Shown one piece after another: positions 1 through 10,336 of a stretch of 64,000 bases of DNA (the stretch's first letter is position 1; every line of letters begins with the position of its first letter). The position numbers and the translations under genes were made by a program. The notes below the pieces were generated by a model that was not told where the DNA came from, ran no database searches, and saw nothing but the letters and a program-made list of their open reading frames with translations. Origin of the DNA: Corynebacterium tuberculostearicum SK141 (GTDB taxonomy: Bacteria; Actinomycetota; Actinomycetes; Mycobacteriales; Mycobacteriaceae). Location: assembly GCF_000175635.1 (NCBI RefSeq), contig NZ_ACVP01000023.1, forward strand, positions 310,001 through 374,000, given 5' to 3'.

Positions 1-1266
1 GCGCTGCTTGGTAGAAGTCAGGGTCTCCTCTTGGCGCGCCAGCTCCTCTTCGGCCGAAGTAACCTGGCCTGCCGCCTTTTCCTCTGCGGCGATGAGGCGG
101 ACGACGCCCTCGCGCCTATCCGCAATGGCACGCAGCTGCGCCATGTGTTCGCGCTCCGCGGCCTCGAATGCCTCACGGCGCTCTGCTACCTCTTCGCGGA
201 TAGCCTCCAGGCGTTCCGCAGCCTCCTCCGCTGCGGCGAGAAGCTCTGCATGTTCTTCGTCCGCGCGGGCAGCCCGTGCCTCTAGGTCATCCGGATCCTG
301 GCCAGAATAGGCCAACTGTGCGCCGGCATTGGCCGCTCGTTCCTCCGCGATACGCAGGGTCGCGGAAATGCGCTCGGAAAGTGTGGACAGATCGAACCAC
401 AGTTTTTGGGCAGCATCCGCCTTGGGGTTTACCTCCTCTAGCTGGGCTTCCACTTCTAGCTGCGAACCTGTTGCTTCTTCCAGCTGCGCGGTAACTTCTT
501 CTACCTGCTCGGCTAAGACCTCTGCCGCGCGCTCGGCCTCCTGGAACTTGCTGCGCAGGCGCACCACCCTATCTCCTGCCAGCCGCAGGCGGGCGTCGCG
601 CAGATCAGCCTGCACAGTGGCGGCGCGCTGCGCGGCCTCAGCCTGGCGGGCCAAAGGCTTGAGCTGTTTGCCCAACTCATCAGTAAGGTCCTGCAGGCGA
701 TCCAAATTGGCCTGCATGCCGGTGAGCTTGCGCTGCGCTTTTTCCTTGCGGCGGCGGTGCTTAAGCACACCCGCGGCCTCTTCGATATACGAGCGCCGGT
801 CCTCGGGCCGCGATTCCAGGATCTCAGAAAGCTTGCCCTGGCCGACGATAATGTGCATCTCGCGGCCAATGCCCGAATCAGATAGCAGCTCCTGAATATC
901 CATCAGGCGCGCTTTGGAGCCATTGATTTCGTATTCGCTGGCGCCATCGCGGAACATGCGGCGGGTGACCGACACTTCCGAGTATTCGATCGGCAGCGCA
1001 CCGTCCGCATTATCGATGGTGAGGGTGACCTCGGCGCGCCCCAGAGCCTTGCGGTCGCCGGCGCCGGCGAAGATGACGTCCTGCATCTTTCCGCCGCGCA
1101 GCGTCTTGGCGCTTCCCTCACCCATAACCCAGGCCAGGGCGTCCACCACATTGGACTTGCCGGAGCCATTCGGTCCGACGACGGCGCAAATTCCGGGCTC
1201 GAATTTCAGAGACGTCGCCGACGCGAATGATTTGAAGCCTTTCAGCGTCAGCGATTTCAGGTGCAT
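1..1266 (-). CDS. smc: Chromosome segregation ATPase SMC, N-terminal part (runs off the window)
   Basis: The visible 422 residues are the N-terminal ATPase lobe and the start of the first coiled coil of SMC, the DNA-loop-extruding ATPase of chromosome organisation. The protein begins [14 protein letters not shown], typical of SMC. The Walker A motif GPNGSGKS lies at about residues 31-38 and the Q-loop VGQG at about 141-144. A long Glu/Ala/Arg-rich heptad region starts near residue 165. The frame is open to base 1, so the hinge, second coil and C-terminal Walker B/signature lobe lie outside. The ATG at 1266 is chosen because the SMC N-terminus aligns there. acyP follows upstream on the same strand, as in mycobacteria (smc, acyP, mutM, rnc). 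Confidence 0.96.
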   Translation of the reverse strand, partial: MHLKSLTLKGFKSFASATSLKFEPGICAVVGPNGSGKSNVVDALAWVMGEGSAKTLRGGKMQDVIFAGAGDRKALGRAEVTLTIDNADGALPIEYSEVSVTRRMFRDGASEYEINGSKARLMDIQELLSDSGIGREMHIIVGQGKLSEILESRPEDRRSYIEEAAGVLKHRRRKEKAQRKLTGMQANLDRLQDLTDELGKQLKPLARQAEAAQRAATVQADLRDARLRLAGDRVVRLRSKFQEAERAAEVLAEQVEEVTAQLEEATGSQLEVEAQLEEVNPKADAAQKLWFDLSTLSERISATLRIAEERAANAGAQLAYSGQDPDDLEARAARADEEHAELLAAAEEAAERLEAIREEVAERREAFEAAEREHMAQLRAIADRREGVVRLIAAEEKAAGQVTSAEEELARQEETLTSTKQR

Positions 1267-1344
1267 TTGGGTAAGTTTAGCAAGCCTTGAACGCAGCTGC
1301 CCAGCCGAGCCTAGAGGCTCGCTTCGGCGGGCTTGTGCTGCGAG

Positions 1345-1629
1345 TTAACGTTCGATGAAGCCAGATTCGCCCTTAGGGGAAGCCCATTGTTCGACAACCA
1401 GATCCACCGTTCCCGGGCGGCGGGTCGTACTCGGCTGCTCATTGAGGAGGCCCAGCAAGTCCTCGCATTTCTCCCGCGGGCCTTCCGCTACCACCTGCAC
1501 CCGGCCATCTCTCAGATTGGTGGCATGCCCGCTCAAACCGAGCTCCAAGGCCCGGGAGCGCGTCCACCAACGAAAGCCCACTCCTTGGACGTGCCCATGG
1601 ACAAAAGCGGTCATTCTCTCCAGTGCCAT
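1345..1629 (-). CDS. acyP: Acylphosphatase
   Basis: A 94-residue acylphosphatase, which hydrolyses the carboxyl-phosphate bond of acyl phosphates in the cytoplasm. The family signature [13 protein letters not shown] is at residues 10-22. The catalytic Arg is about residue 20 and the catalytic Asn about residue 38 (in ATNLRDGRV), both present. The length is normal for the family. The ATG at 1629 is preferred because GGGAGG lies four bases upstream; a TTG four codons earlier would fall on that ribosome-binding site. It sits between smc and the symporter gene on the same strand. The physiological substrate in bacteria is generally unclear. Confidence 0.93.
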   Translation of the reverse strand: MALERMTAFVHGHVQGVGFRWWTRSRALELGLSGHATNLRDGRVQVVAEGPREKCEDLLGLLNEQPSTTRRPGTVDLVVEQWASPKGESGFIER

Positions 1630-1645
1630 GCGGCCTCCCAAATTT

Positions 1646-3145
1646 CTAATAGCGGTCGTGGTGTCCCTTATCGCGCAATACGCGGCGATCCTCTTCGCTG
1701 CGGCGAGTAACGGGATCGGATCCGTCCCAGCACTCTACGCCCTTCAGTTCCGGCATCATATCGCGGTGGAATACCGGGTCAATGCCGTGGCTGCGCTGTT
1801 CGTTGTAATTCTTGAGCAGCTTAATCGCCACACCGGATAGCGGCACGATGGCGATGATATTGAGGATCACCATGGTTGCCGCACCGGTATCGGCCAACGC
1901 AAAGACCAGCGGCAGGGAGCCCACTGCGCCAAACCAAACGAAGAAGAGAACGACGAGGCGGAAAATCACCAACGCAGGCTTGCTCTGGGTGAGGTATTCC
2001 AGGTTAGATTCCGCCAAGTAGTAATTGCCCAGGATGGAGGAGAAAGCCAGGAAGAAGAGGATGAAGCTAACGAAGTGGATGCCCCAGTCGCCCACCTCAG
2101 AAGACAGTGCCGCCTGAGTCAAGGAGACGCCTTCTGCTTCGGCGCCGTAGGCAATCTCTGGTCCCAGCAGGATGATAAAGGCGGTGATGGTACACACCAC
2201 CAAAGTGTCAAAGTACACGCCGAGGGTTTGAACCAAACCCTGCTTGACCGGGTGGGACACTGCCGCGGTAGCGGCTGCGTTCGGAGCAGAGCCCTCACCA
2301 GCTTCGTTGGAGAACAGTCCGCGCTGAATACCCTTCATCATGGCCGCACCAAGACCGGCGCCAGCGATTTCCTTAATACCCAGAGCGTGGCCGACGATAT
2401 CGCCAATCATTCCCGGCACCTTGTCAAAGTTGGTGATGACAACAAACCCACCGACGAGCAGGTAGGCCACCGCCATAAATGGCACGATGATCTGGGTGAT
2501 ATTGGCAATGCGGTTGACGCCGCCAAAGATAATGAGGCCTGCAACCACGGCAATAACAACACCGATGATGGAGCGGAACATGGTGTCATCGCGGTCAAAG
2601 GAGAAGGACACCGCATCTGCAATGGCGTTGGTCTGGAAGGCGTTGTAGACCAAGCCAAAGGTAAAGGCAATAGCGATGGAGAAAAGAACACCGAGCGGGC
2701 CCCAGCCCAAACCGCGCTTCATGTAGTACGCAGGGCCGCCGCGGTACCCGTCACCATCGCGCACCTTCCACAGCTGCGCCAGGGTGGATTCGATGAATGC
2801 AGTTGCGCCACCGAGGATGGCGATGAGCCACATCCAAAAGACTGCACCTGGGCCGCCCACGGAAATGGCCACAGCCACGCCGGCCACGTTGCCGGTGCCA
2901 ACGCGGGAGGCGGCCGAGATAGTAAAGGCCTTGAAAGCAGAGATGCCGCCATAGTCCTCATCCTCATCGCGGCCCTCCCCCTTTGGCCGCTCGACGACCG
3001 CGCGGAACATATCCGGCACCATGCGCACCTGCACCAAAGCGGTACGGATGCCGAAGAATAGGCCCGCAGCGATGAGCAGCCAGGGCAGAATCCACGACCA
3101 TACGCCGTCATTAAATGTCGTTACGACATTTTCAAGAAAATCCAT
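1646..3145 (-). CDS. Alanine/glycine:cation symporter family protein (AGCS)
   Basis: A 499-residue integral membrane protein of the sodium/alanine symporter family (AgcS/AlsT/DagA). Features seen are the start MDFLENVV, about ten to eleven hydrophobic segments, and AGCS-type stretches such as [19 protein letters not shown] and [17 protein letters not shown]. It should import small neutral amino acids with sodium. An in-frame start 41 codons earlier (3268) would overlap the end of mutM, and the extra residues do not look like a transporter N-terminus, so 3145 is used. In mycobacteria acyP and mutM are separated by an OsmC-type gene, so this transporter appears to be a corynebacterial substitution at that point. 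Its exact substrate is not readable from sequence. Confidence 0.92.
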   Translation of the reverse strand: MDFLENVVTTFNDGVWSWILPWLLIAAGLFFGIRTALVQVRMVPDMFRAVVERPKGEGRDEDEDYGGISAFKAFTISAASRVGTGNVAGVAVAISVGGPGAVFWMWLIAILGGATAFIESTLAQLWKVRDGDGYRGGPAYYMKRGLGWGPLGVLFSIAIAFTFGLVYNAFQTNAIADAVSFSFDRDDTMFRSIIGVVIAVVAGLIIFGGVNRIANITQIIVPFMAVAYLLVGGFVVITNFDKVPGMIGDIVGHALGIKEIAGAGLGAAMMKGIQRGLFSNEAGEGSAPNAAATAAVSHPVKQGLVQTLGVYFDTLVVCTITAFIILLGPEIAYGAEAEGVSLTQAALSSEVGDWGIHFVSFILFFLAFSSILGNYYLAESNLEYLTQSKPALVIFRLVVLFFVWFGAVGSLPLVFALADTGAATMVILNIIAIVPLSGVAIKLLKNYNEQRSHGIDPVFHRDMMPELKGVECWDGSDPVTRRSEEDRRVLRDKGHHDRY

Positions 3146-3198
3146 GCAGAATAATTTACTGCCTTGAGGTTCACAACGTGAACCCCATGCGCCATAAC

Positions 3199-4014
3199 TT
3201 ATTGGCAATGGGGGCAGAAATGGGTGGAACGCCCTGAAATTACGCAGCGCTCCAAGGGCGTACCACACCGCTGACAGGGCTGGCCAGCCCGCCCATACGC
3301 GGCCAGGGACCGCGAGAAATATCCCGATTCACCATTCACGTTGACGTACAAGGAATCGAAGCTCGTGCCACCCACTTTTAGGGCGGCGGTCATGACCTCT
3401 TGGGCCGATTCGAGCAGGGCTACGGCATCCTTTTGCCGCAACGTCGATGCCCTTTTGCGGGGCGGAATCTGTGCCGCCCACAAGGATTCATCGGCATAGA
3501 TATTGCCGATTCCAGAAGCCAAGGTTTGATCCAATAGTGCAGTCTTTACTGCAGTCTTCTTGGCCCGCAAGCGCCGTGCGGTTGCCACAATGTCGAAGTC
3601 TGGTTCCAACGGGTCAATGCCAATGTGCGAGATCTTCGCCCACGGTGCATAGAGCCAATAGCCAAAGGTGCGCTGGTCTACAAAGCTAAGCTCTACCCCA
3701 CCGCTTAGCTGAGCGCTAATGCGCAGATGCGGCGAATCGGTCGTGCCGATTCGAACTTGGCCCGACATGCCCAAGTGGATGAAGAGGACGTCGCGGTGGG
3801 GATCCATGGAATCTTCGCCCACGAATTCCAGCCACATGAACTTTCCCCGCCGAGCCACAGCGGCGACCTCTTTACCGATAAGAAGACCGGAGAGTGGCTC
3901 ATCTTGGCCACGGTTGGCACGCGGGTGCAGGACTTGCACAGACTCAAAAGTCCGCCCCACCACATGGGGCTCAAGACCCCGGCGGACGGACTCGACTTCC
4001 GGCAGTTCCGGCAT
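3199..4014 (-). CDS. mutM: Formamidopyrimidine-DNA glycosylase (Fpg/MutM)
   Basis: A 271-residue bifunctional DNA glycosylase/AP lyase that removes oxidised purines such as 8-oxoguanine. The N-terminus MPELPEVE supplies the catalytic Pro2 and Glu3, and the DNA-backbone lysine is at about residue 58 (RRGKF). The last 25 residues carry the four-cysteine zinc finger (CQRC followed by CPHC). The length and all key residues are those of an active enzyme. It lies three bases downstream of rnc on the same strand, an order conserved across actinobacteria, so the two are probably co-transcribed. Confidence 0.97.
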   Translation of the reverse strand: MPELPEVESVRRGLEPHVVGRTFESVQVLHPRANRGQDEPLSGLLIGKEVAAVARRGKFMWLEFVGEDSMDPHRDVLFIHLGMSGQVRIGTTDSPHLRISAQLSGGVELSFVDQRTFGYWLYAPWAKISHIGIDPLEPDFDIVATARRLRAKKTAVKTALLDQTLASGIGNIYADESLWAAQIPPRKRASTLRQKDAVALLESAQEVMTAALKVGGTSFDSLYVNVNGESGYFSRSLAAYGRAGQPCQRCGTPLERCVISGRSTHFCPHCQ

Positions 4015-4016
4015 GC

Positions 4017-4787
4017 TTAGCCTTCTTTATGCGCAGTGCCCTGCACCAAGAGAGGAGTCTCGCGCAAAGTCTGGCAGGCTTCCTGAGCCGCTTGCTGCTC
4101 GGCCAACTTCTTATTGTGTCCCACTCCATTGCCCACGGTCAGACCAGCGACGGTAGCTACCGCGTTAAAGGTCTGATCATGTTCTGGGCCAGTGGAGGTA
4201 GCCGAATAGACCGGCATCGGTGCCTTAAGCTCGGCGCACAGCTCCTGCAGGGTGGTCTTCCAATCCAGGTGGCGACCACTCACAGTGGCGTTGTCGATCT
4301 TTTCTGCAAACAAGCGCAAGATGACATCTCGCGCGGTTTCGAATCCATGCTCGCGGTAGATGGCACCAAAGATTGCCTCGGTGGTATCGGCAAGAATGGA
4401 ATCCTTATCGCGGCCACCAGTGGACTGCTCTCCCTTGCCCAGCAAAATGTGCGGGCCGAGGTTTATCTCACGGGCGATATCCGATAGTCCGTAGCGCGAG
4501 ACGATCGAGGCACGCATCTTGGAAATATCCGATTCCGGACGAGAGGGATAAGTGATGTAGAGCTGGGAGGCCACCGACAGGCCCAGCACCGCATCGCCCA
4601 AAAACTCTAAGCGCTCGTTATTAGGCAAATGCCCATTCTCATTGGCAAAAGAGCGGTGAGTAAGCGCTAGGCGCAGGTGTTCTGGCTGCAAATCCACGCC
4701 AAGCGATTCCAACAATGGGGTGTGGTCTACGGCAGCAAACTCGGCTGCCAGCGCTTCTTCCCCGGTTAGCTTCTTTTTGCGGCTCAT
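4017..4787 (-). CDS. rnc: Ribonuclease III
   Basis: A 256-residue double-strand-specific endoribonuclease acting in rRNA processing and RNA decay. The signature NNERLEFLGDAVL is at residues 57-69, including the acidic metal-binding residues. A C-terminal double-stranded RNA-binding domain occupies roughly residues 175-250, beginning DWKTTLQEL. The start overlaps the stop of the upstream DUF177 gene by four bases (ATGA), so translation is likely coupled. The gene order DUF177-rnc-mutM is the usual actinobacterial one. Confidence 0.97.
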   Translation of the reverse strand: MSRKKKLTGEEALAAEFAAVDHTPLLESLGVDLQPEHLRLALTHRSFANENGHLPNNERLEFLGDAVLGLSVASQLYITYPSRPESDISKMRASIVSRYGLSDIAREINLGPHILLGKGEQSTGGRDKDSILADTTEAIFGAIYREHGFETARDVILRLFAEKIDNATVSGRHLDWKTTLQELCAELKAPMPVYSATSTGPEHDQTFNAVATVAGLTVGNGVGHNKKLAEQQAAQEACQTLRETPLLVQGTAHKEG

Positions 4788-5329
4788 AGGAACTTCTCCA
4801 AACCAGCCCAGCGGGGATCGACCTTGTCTTCCTCTTCTTCGCCAGAGATACCGGTGGTCACACCTTCAGGCGTGTCAATCTCACAGCCATCTTCACATAC
4901 CGGCGCAAAGGGAAGGTTGAGTCCTGCCTCATCGATCACGGCCTGCAAAAGGTTCAGCTCATCATCCTCGATCTCCGGAATCTCATCTCCGGAGCCTTCA
5001 TCATCGGCTGCAGGATCATCGCCGGAGACGAAGGATTCATCGGCGGCAAAGACCTGCGTGACATGCAAGTCCAGCTCTGGGTGCAGTTCCTTCAAGCACC
5101 GGGAGCATTCCCCGGTTAGCCGGCCGGATACGTTGGCGTCCACCAAGACACCTGCACCAAGTGGGGTCAAGGTGGCGTCTACGGTAAGCTCTTCGCCCTT
5201 CGGAATGGCGATCATCTCGACGCCAATCCTCTCAGGTGCGGGGCCGGTCTGGGTGCGTTGCTCCGGCAGTGCGTCAGCGCCTTGGGCGTTCAACAATTCG
5301 CCCACATCGAACTTCAATGGTGATGTCAT
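4784..5329 (-). CDS. DUF177 family protein (YceD-like)
   Basis: A 181-residue soluble protein of the DUF177/YceD family. A CSRCL motif near residue 79 and a later CEDGC motif fit the paired cysteines common in the family, and an acidic stretch (DDPAADDEGSGDEIPEIEDDE) lies between them. Homologues usually sit next to rpmF or, in actinobacteria, next to rnc and mutM as here. The family has been linked to 23S rRNA maturation, but the role in this organism is not shown by the sequence. No rpmF is visible between this gene and rnc. Confidence 0.85.
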   Translation of the reverse strand: MTSPLKFDVGELLNAQGADALPEQRTQTGPAPERIGVEMIAIPKGEELTVDATLTPLGAGVLVDANVSGRLTGECSRCLKELHPELDLHVTQVFAADESFVSGDDPAADDEGSGDEIPEIEDDELNLLQAVIDEAGLNLPFAPVCEDGCEIDTPEGVTTGISGEEEEDKVDPRWAGLEKFL

Positions 5330-5479
5330 AACACTAGGTAGTCTACCTTGCCCCGCAAACTCCGCCTAGCGGCCAGCACAGGCAAACTTTCTGTCAAGAG
5401 TCTGTCGTTTAAAGTAAAAGGGCCTATGCCTTTCCGGATTAGCCTTTGCCCAAGCCAATGCCGTCTTTAGTGTGGAGGC

Positions 5480-6127
5480 ATGACTTACCACTTGGCGCTA
5501 GCCTCCACGGATCCACGCAGCATCGCACTCGGATTCGCCGTGTTTAGCTGCCTTCCTGCCGCGGTATTAACCATTGCCGGCACGCTCGTGCACGCGACTC
5601 CACGGCCGGACCGTTCAGGAATCTATGGCGCTAGTGGGATTCGCCTCTTTACTGCACTCATCTGCAGCATCATTGCTGGTTTGATAGCTGGCACCATCCT
5701 GGTATTGCCCACTGGCATGGACCTTTCGGTGCTCACCGGCGCACTCATCTTTTCCCTAAGCGCAGGCGCCATTACCTGGTTTTCTCGGGAGACCATTCCC
5801 ACGGCGCTTATTTCTGTAGGCACCATGCTGGTTGCCACAGGTGCGCTAGTGAGTATGTGCGCCGTGTGCTTTCCGCAGAACTTTAGTGATAGTTCTTTGA
5901 CGTCACTGTCTTCCTATTTCTTTACCGCACTCGTTGCATTCCTTTTCCCTGGATTAGTGACCACAATCATTGCAGCATGTATGGCCGTCCAATCCGCCGC
6001 GCCTGCGCGTCTCACATCGAGGAAGGAAAGCAGCGCCACGTCCACACACACGCCGTTAACAGCTGCTCCCCATGCACCGAATACGGCAGTGCCCACCACA
6101 CAGCCTCGCTCCCGCGCAACCTCCTGA
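5480..6127 (+). CDS. Predicted five-TM membrane protein, unknown function
   Basis: A 215-residue protein with about five hydrophobic segments over residues 10-175 and a polar Ser/Thr/Pro-rich C-terminal tail of about 40 residues. The ATG at 5480 has a good ribosome-binding site (GTGGAGG) directly upstream. No family was recognised. It is the only plus-strand gene in a minus-strand block and converges on the sepIVA-like gene, with a very strong inverted repeat between them. Base composition is a little more AT-rich than its neighbours. It could be a lineage-specific insertion. Confidence 0.7.
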   Translation: MTYHLALASTDPRSIALGFAVFSCLPAAVLTIAGTLVHATPRPDRSGIYGASGIRLFTALICSIIAGLIAGTILVLPTGMDLSVLTGALIFSLSAGAITWFSRETIPTALISVGTMLVATGALVSMCAVCFPQNFSDSSLTSLSSYFFTALVAFLFPGLVTTIIAACMAVQSAAPARLTSRKESSATSTHTPLTAAPHAPNTAVPTTQPRSRATS

Positions 6128-6152
6128 ACTGCCTGCGCTGGTAGGAAAACAT

Positions 6153-6215
6153 AAAGGCTCTGGTGGGTGGGCAGACGGTGTACGACAAACCGTCTGCCCA
6201 CCCACCAGAGCCTTT
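6153..6215. terminator. Perfect 27-bp inverted repeat with 9-base loop, probable bidirectional terminator
   Basis: Bases 6153-6179 and 6189-6215 are exact reverse complements, separated by nine bases. The stem starts with AAAGG and ends with CCTTT, so short T tracts follow it in both directions, with an additional TGTTTT on the minus-strand side. It lies between two convergent genes. A 27-bp uninterrupted stem is much longer than an ordinary intrinsic terminator. Confidence 0.8.
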
Positions 6216-6252
6216 GGCCGTGCCTGATATAAGGGGCTAAACCACCCCTCAC

Positions 6253-6300
6253 CCCTTAAGCTCCTTAGCCCGGGTGCCTCCGGGAAATGAAGCTTAAGGG
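6253..6300. other. Nested inverted repeat downstream of the sepIVA-like gene
   Basis: CCCTTAAGCT at 6253-6262 pairs exactly with AGCTTAAGGG at 6291-6300. Inside the loop, CCCGG and CCGGG can form a second hairpin. It could be a second terminator for the minus-strand gene ending at 6319, but no clear T tract follows, so the role is open. Confidence 0.4.
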
Positions 6301-6318
6301 CAGAAAGAATTTAAAGGT

Positions 6319-7077
6319 TTAGCGCTCGTTATAGCGACGCTCGTAGGCCTCGCCTTCTGCGTAGCGGGAGCCGCCCGCAACGCCGCCGGCACGTCCCGAG
6401 GGCTGGTAGTCGCCGCCGCGGGAACGGACCCCGGCACCGCCGCGCAGTGCAGAGCGGTCGGAGCTTACGGTGCGCAGCAGCCCATTGAGGGTGGTTTCAA
6501 ATTCGCTTAGCTTGCCGTCTACAAACTCATCGCATTCACTGCGCAGACGGTTGGACTCAGTGTGGGCGGACTCCACGATGCGGTGTGCTTCCTCATCAGC
6601 GCGGCGCACAACTTCAGATTCCGAAACCATACGCTCTTGCTCGGCGCGGCCTTCTGCAACGGAACGCTCATATTCGTCATTCGCCTGAGCAATGGTGCGG
6701 TCTGCTTCCGCGCGGGCTTGTTCCACCATGGACTGAGCGCGAGCTTCAGCATCAGCCACTAGCTTGGCGGCATGCTGTTCTGCGTGGGACACCGTGGCAT
6801 CCGCCTCTTCGCGAGCATGGCCCACGATGTCGTCGGCCTGCGCATTAGCGTCATTGATGGTCTGGTCCGCACGCTCTTCGGCGCCGTGGAGGATTTCATC
6901 CTGCTTATCCAAGACATCCTGCGCGTCATCAATTTCAACGGGCAGGGCGTTACGGAGGTCGTCGAGAAGCGCGAGCATTTCATGGCGCGGAACCATGCAA
7001 TTAGAGGTCATGGGGAGGCTATGGGCCTCTTCCAAGTGCTGGACTAGTTCATCTAGGGACTCAAAGACACGGTACAT
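6319..7077 (-). CDS. sepIVA: SepIVA-like DivIVA-domain septation protein
   Basis: A 252-residue cytoplasmic protein. It begins MYRVFESLDELVQHLEEAHSLP, followed by an almost continuous Ala/Glu-rich coiled coil (about residues 55-205) and a Gly/Arg-rich disordered tail. This fits SepIVA, a DivIVA-like factor needed for septation in mycobacteria (Rv2927c), which lies immediately beyond the rnc-DUF177 pair just as here. The start at 7077 is chosen over an in-frame one 16 codons upstream because the conserved N-terminus starts there. Only the extra membrane-protein gene interrupts synteny. The function is inferred from position and architecture. Confidence 0.78.
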   Translation of the reverse strand: MYRVFESLDELVQHLEEAHSLPMTSNCMVPRHEMLALLDDLRNALPVEIDDAQDVLDKQDEILHGAEERADQTINDANAQADDIVGHAREEADATVSHAEQHAAKLVADAEARAQSMVEQARAEADRTIAQANDEYERSVAEGRAEQERMVSESEVVRRADEEAHRIVESAHTESNRLRSECDEFVDGKLSEFETTLNGLLRTVSSDRSALRGGAGVRSRGGDYQPSGRAGGVAGGSRYAEGEAYERRYNER

Positions 7078-7277
7078 GCTGCGAATTTTACATGCCCTCA
7101 CGTGCCAAACGTGGAGGCCACGCACCGAGTGTGTACTGCGGATTTACCCTCCAGTGCAGACAATCGCCTTCCACCCACCCACTCACACAATCTATGGCGC
7201 GTATTTACAGCACAAACTCCCCTTCTCCACTACACAAAGGCAGCACAGAAAGGGAGCTTGAAAGAAGAAGTGAGCAG

Positions 7278-8678
<1,401 letters not shown>

Positions 8679-8822
8679 CTACCGATAATGCAAGCAGGTT
8701 CGAGGCTTTAGGGAGACATACAACACCTCTTACCAGCGACAATAAAGTTAACTATTTTCTGTAGCCCGTTCGAATCTTAAGCCGCGCAGTGTCCCATCGT
8801 GGGCGGGCTTTATAATCACGGC

Positions 8823-9905
8823 ATGCATATTGTTGTCGCCCCAGACTCGTTTAAAGGCACCGCTTCCGCGCCCGAGGCCGCAGCCAGCATTGCTATGGGG
8901 GTGCGTCAAGCGCTTCCCGACGCCACGGTGACCACCCTGCCCATGGCCGATGGCGGCGAAGGCACCGCCACTGTCCTTGCACAAGCGGCAGCGTCCGGCG
9001 GACAATCCGCCGAGACCATTACCCTGCCCACTACCGACGCCATTGGCCGCTTGACTCAGGCAAGCTATGTTCTCGCCGGAGCCACTGCGTTCATTGACGT
9101 CGCCTCTGCCACTGGGCTGCCAGCCGTGCAGGACAGCCTTGATCCGCTCCACGCCGATTCCTATGGCACCGGCGTGCTCGTCGCGGACGCAGAAACACGT
9201 GGCGCCACCTCGATCGTGCTGGGATTAGGCGGCACCGCCAGCATTGACGCCGGGATGGGCATCCTCACCGCACTCGGCGCCGCCGCGCACGACGCCCGCG
9301 GCTATGCCCTGCCCAAGGGCGGCGCTCCCCTAGTTCAGCTCGACCACATCGATACCGCGCAGCTCAATATCAAGGCGGGCATGCTCGACTTCACCCTGTT
9401 GGCAGATACCCGCGCTACCCCAGTGCAGGCGGCGACCATGTACGGTCCCCAAAAGGGAGCGAAAGGCGAACAAGTAGCGCTGCTGGCCGGCGCCATGCTC
9501 CAAGCATGCGAAGTTACCGACACCGATGCAGATTCTGCATATTTTGGCGCCGCGGGCGGCCTTCCCATCGGCCTGTCCTGGCTCTCGCGCACCCTCTGGG
9601 GTTCAGACGAACACGTGCGCGTCCTGTCCGGCGGCACGCATGTGGCCGCAGCACTGGGGCTTCCGGAAAAGATCGCCTCGGCCGATCTTGTCATTACCGG
9701 CGAGGGCCGCTTTGATGAACAGTCTCTGACCGGCAAGGCAGTCGGAACCATCACGGATCTCGCGCAACAATCCGGAACACCGGTGGGCATTATCGCCGGC
9801 TCCTTCGAGCATGACACCGACGCCTACTGCGCTCCCCTTAGCCAAGAGGGCACGCTGGCCCAGCAGCTGGCGGCGGCCGCCGGGGACATCGTCAAGCAGC
9901 TCTAA
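8823..9905 (+). CDS. glxK: Glycerate kinase (GlxK/GarK family)
   Basis: A 360-residue class II glycerate kinase, phosphorylating D-glycerate with ATP. The N-terminus MHIVVAPDSFKGTASA is diagnostic, as are the blocks MADGGEGTATVL, LGLGGTASIDAGMG and ITGEGRFDEQSLTGKAVG. The length is slightly under the usual 370-380 residues but all core blocks are present. The ATG at 8823 is used because the family begins there; the in-frame start eight codons upstream adds residues without family resemblance. Its 3' end overlaps the convergent gene at 9902 by four bases. The physiological route could be glycerate or glyoxylate use. Confidence 0.93.
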   Translation: MHIVVAPDSFKGTASAPEAAASIAMGVRQALPDATVTTLPMADGGEGTATVLAQAAASGGQSAETITLPTTDAIGRLTQASYVLAGATAFIDVASATGLPAVQDSLDPLHADSYGTGVLVADAETRGATSIVLGLGGTASIDAGMGILTALGAAAHDARGYALPKGGAPLVQLDHIDTAQLNIKAGMLDFTLLADTRATPVQAATMYGPQKGAKGEQVALLAGAMLQACEVTDTDADSAYFGAAGGLPIGLSWLSRTLWGSDEHVRVLSGGTHVAAALGLPEKIASADLVITGEGRFDEQSLTGKAVGTITDLAQQSGTPVGIIAGSFEHDTDAYCAPLSQEGTLAQQLAAAAGDIVKQL

Positions 9906-10300
9906 GGCCGAATGGACAGCGACCACGGGAAGATTGCGGGCCGCTCATGCGCCAGCTCATCTTCTAGCAATACGTGGTCCTTGGGCAGCACTGCATGCGG
10001 GGTGAGAAGGCGCGAGAGCACCATGCCCAGCTGGTTAACCGAGCCACTCACGCCCGCCACCGCGATGTCATAGCGGTGCACGCTCGCGTCCGCAAGGTCG
10101 CGGTCCTCATGCTCGTCGCGATAATTTTGCCGCAGCTGCTCTTCCAACCCCTCTGGAAACTGCGGTGCCTCTGGGCGGGTAACGTCAGCTGAGGAAAGCG
10201 AACCGCTCTCCACCAGCTTGTCGGTGGCGGTGGTAAAGATGTCCGCGACGCGCTCTGCTTGCGCGTTGGGAACCAAAACATCAAATTGAATAACCGGCAT
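9902..10300 (-). CDS. Conserved hypothetical protein
   Basis: A 132-residue soluble protein starting MPVIQFDVLVPNAQAERV, with mixed alpha/beta composition and no signal peptide or membrane segment. No family is recognised. The first residues (predicted strand followed by NAQAERVADIF, a helix) could suit a small dimeric alpha-beta fold, but that is a guess. It is divergent from the M20 amidohydrolase gene (start 10337), 36 bases away, so the two may share a promoter region. It converges on glxK with a four-base overlap. Confidence 0.7.
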   Translation of the reverse strand: MPVIQFDVLVPNAQAERVADIFTTATDKLVESGSLSSADVTRPEAPQFPEGLEEQLRQNYRDEHEDRDLADASVHRYDIAVAGVSGSVNQLGMVLSRLLTPHAVLPKDHVLLEDELAHERPAIFPWSLSIRP

Positions 10301-10336
10301 AGCGCCAACCCTACCCAATCCCTAAGGTGTGAAACC

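Noticed and set aside
7126-7277. Possible small gene or RNA between gdhA and sepIVA.
   Set aside because: No frame with a ribosome-binding site and no clear stem-loop; I see nothing supportable in this spacer.
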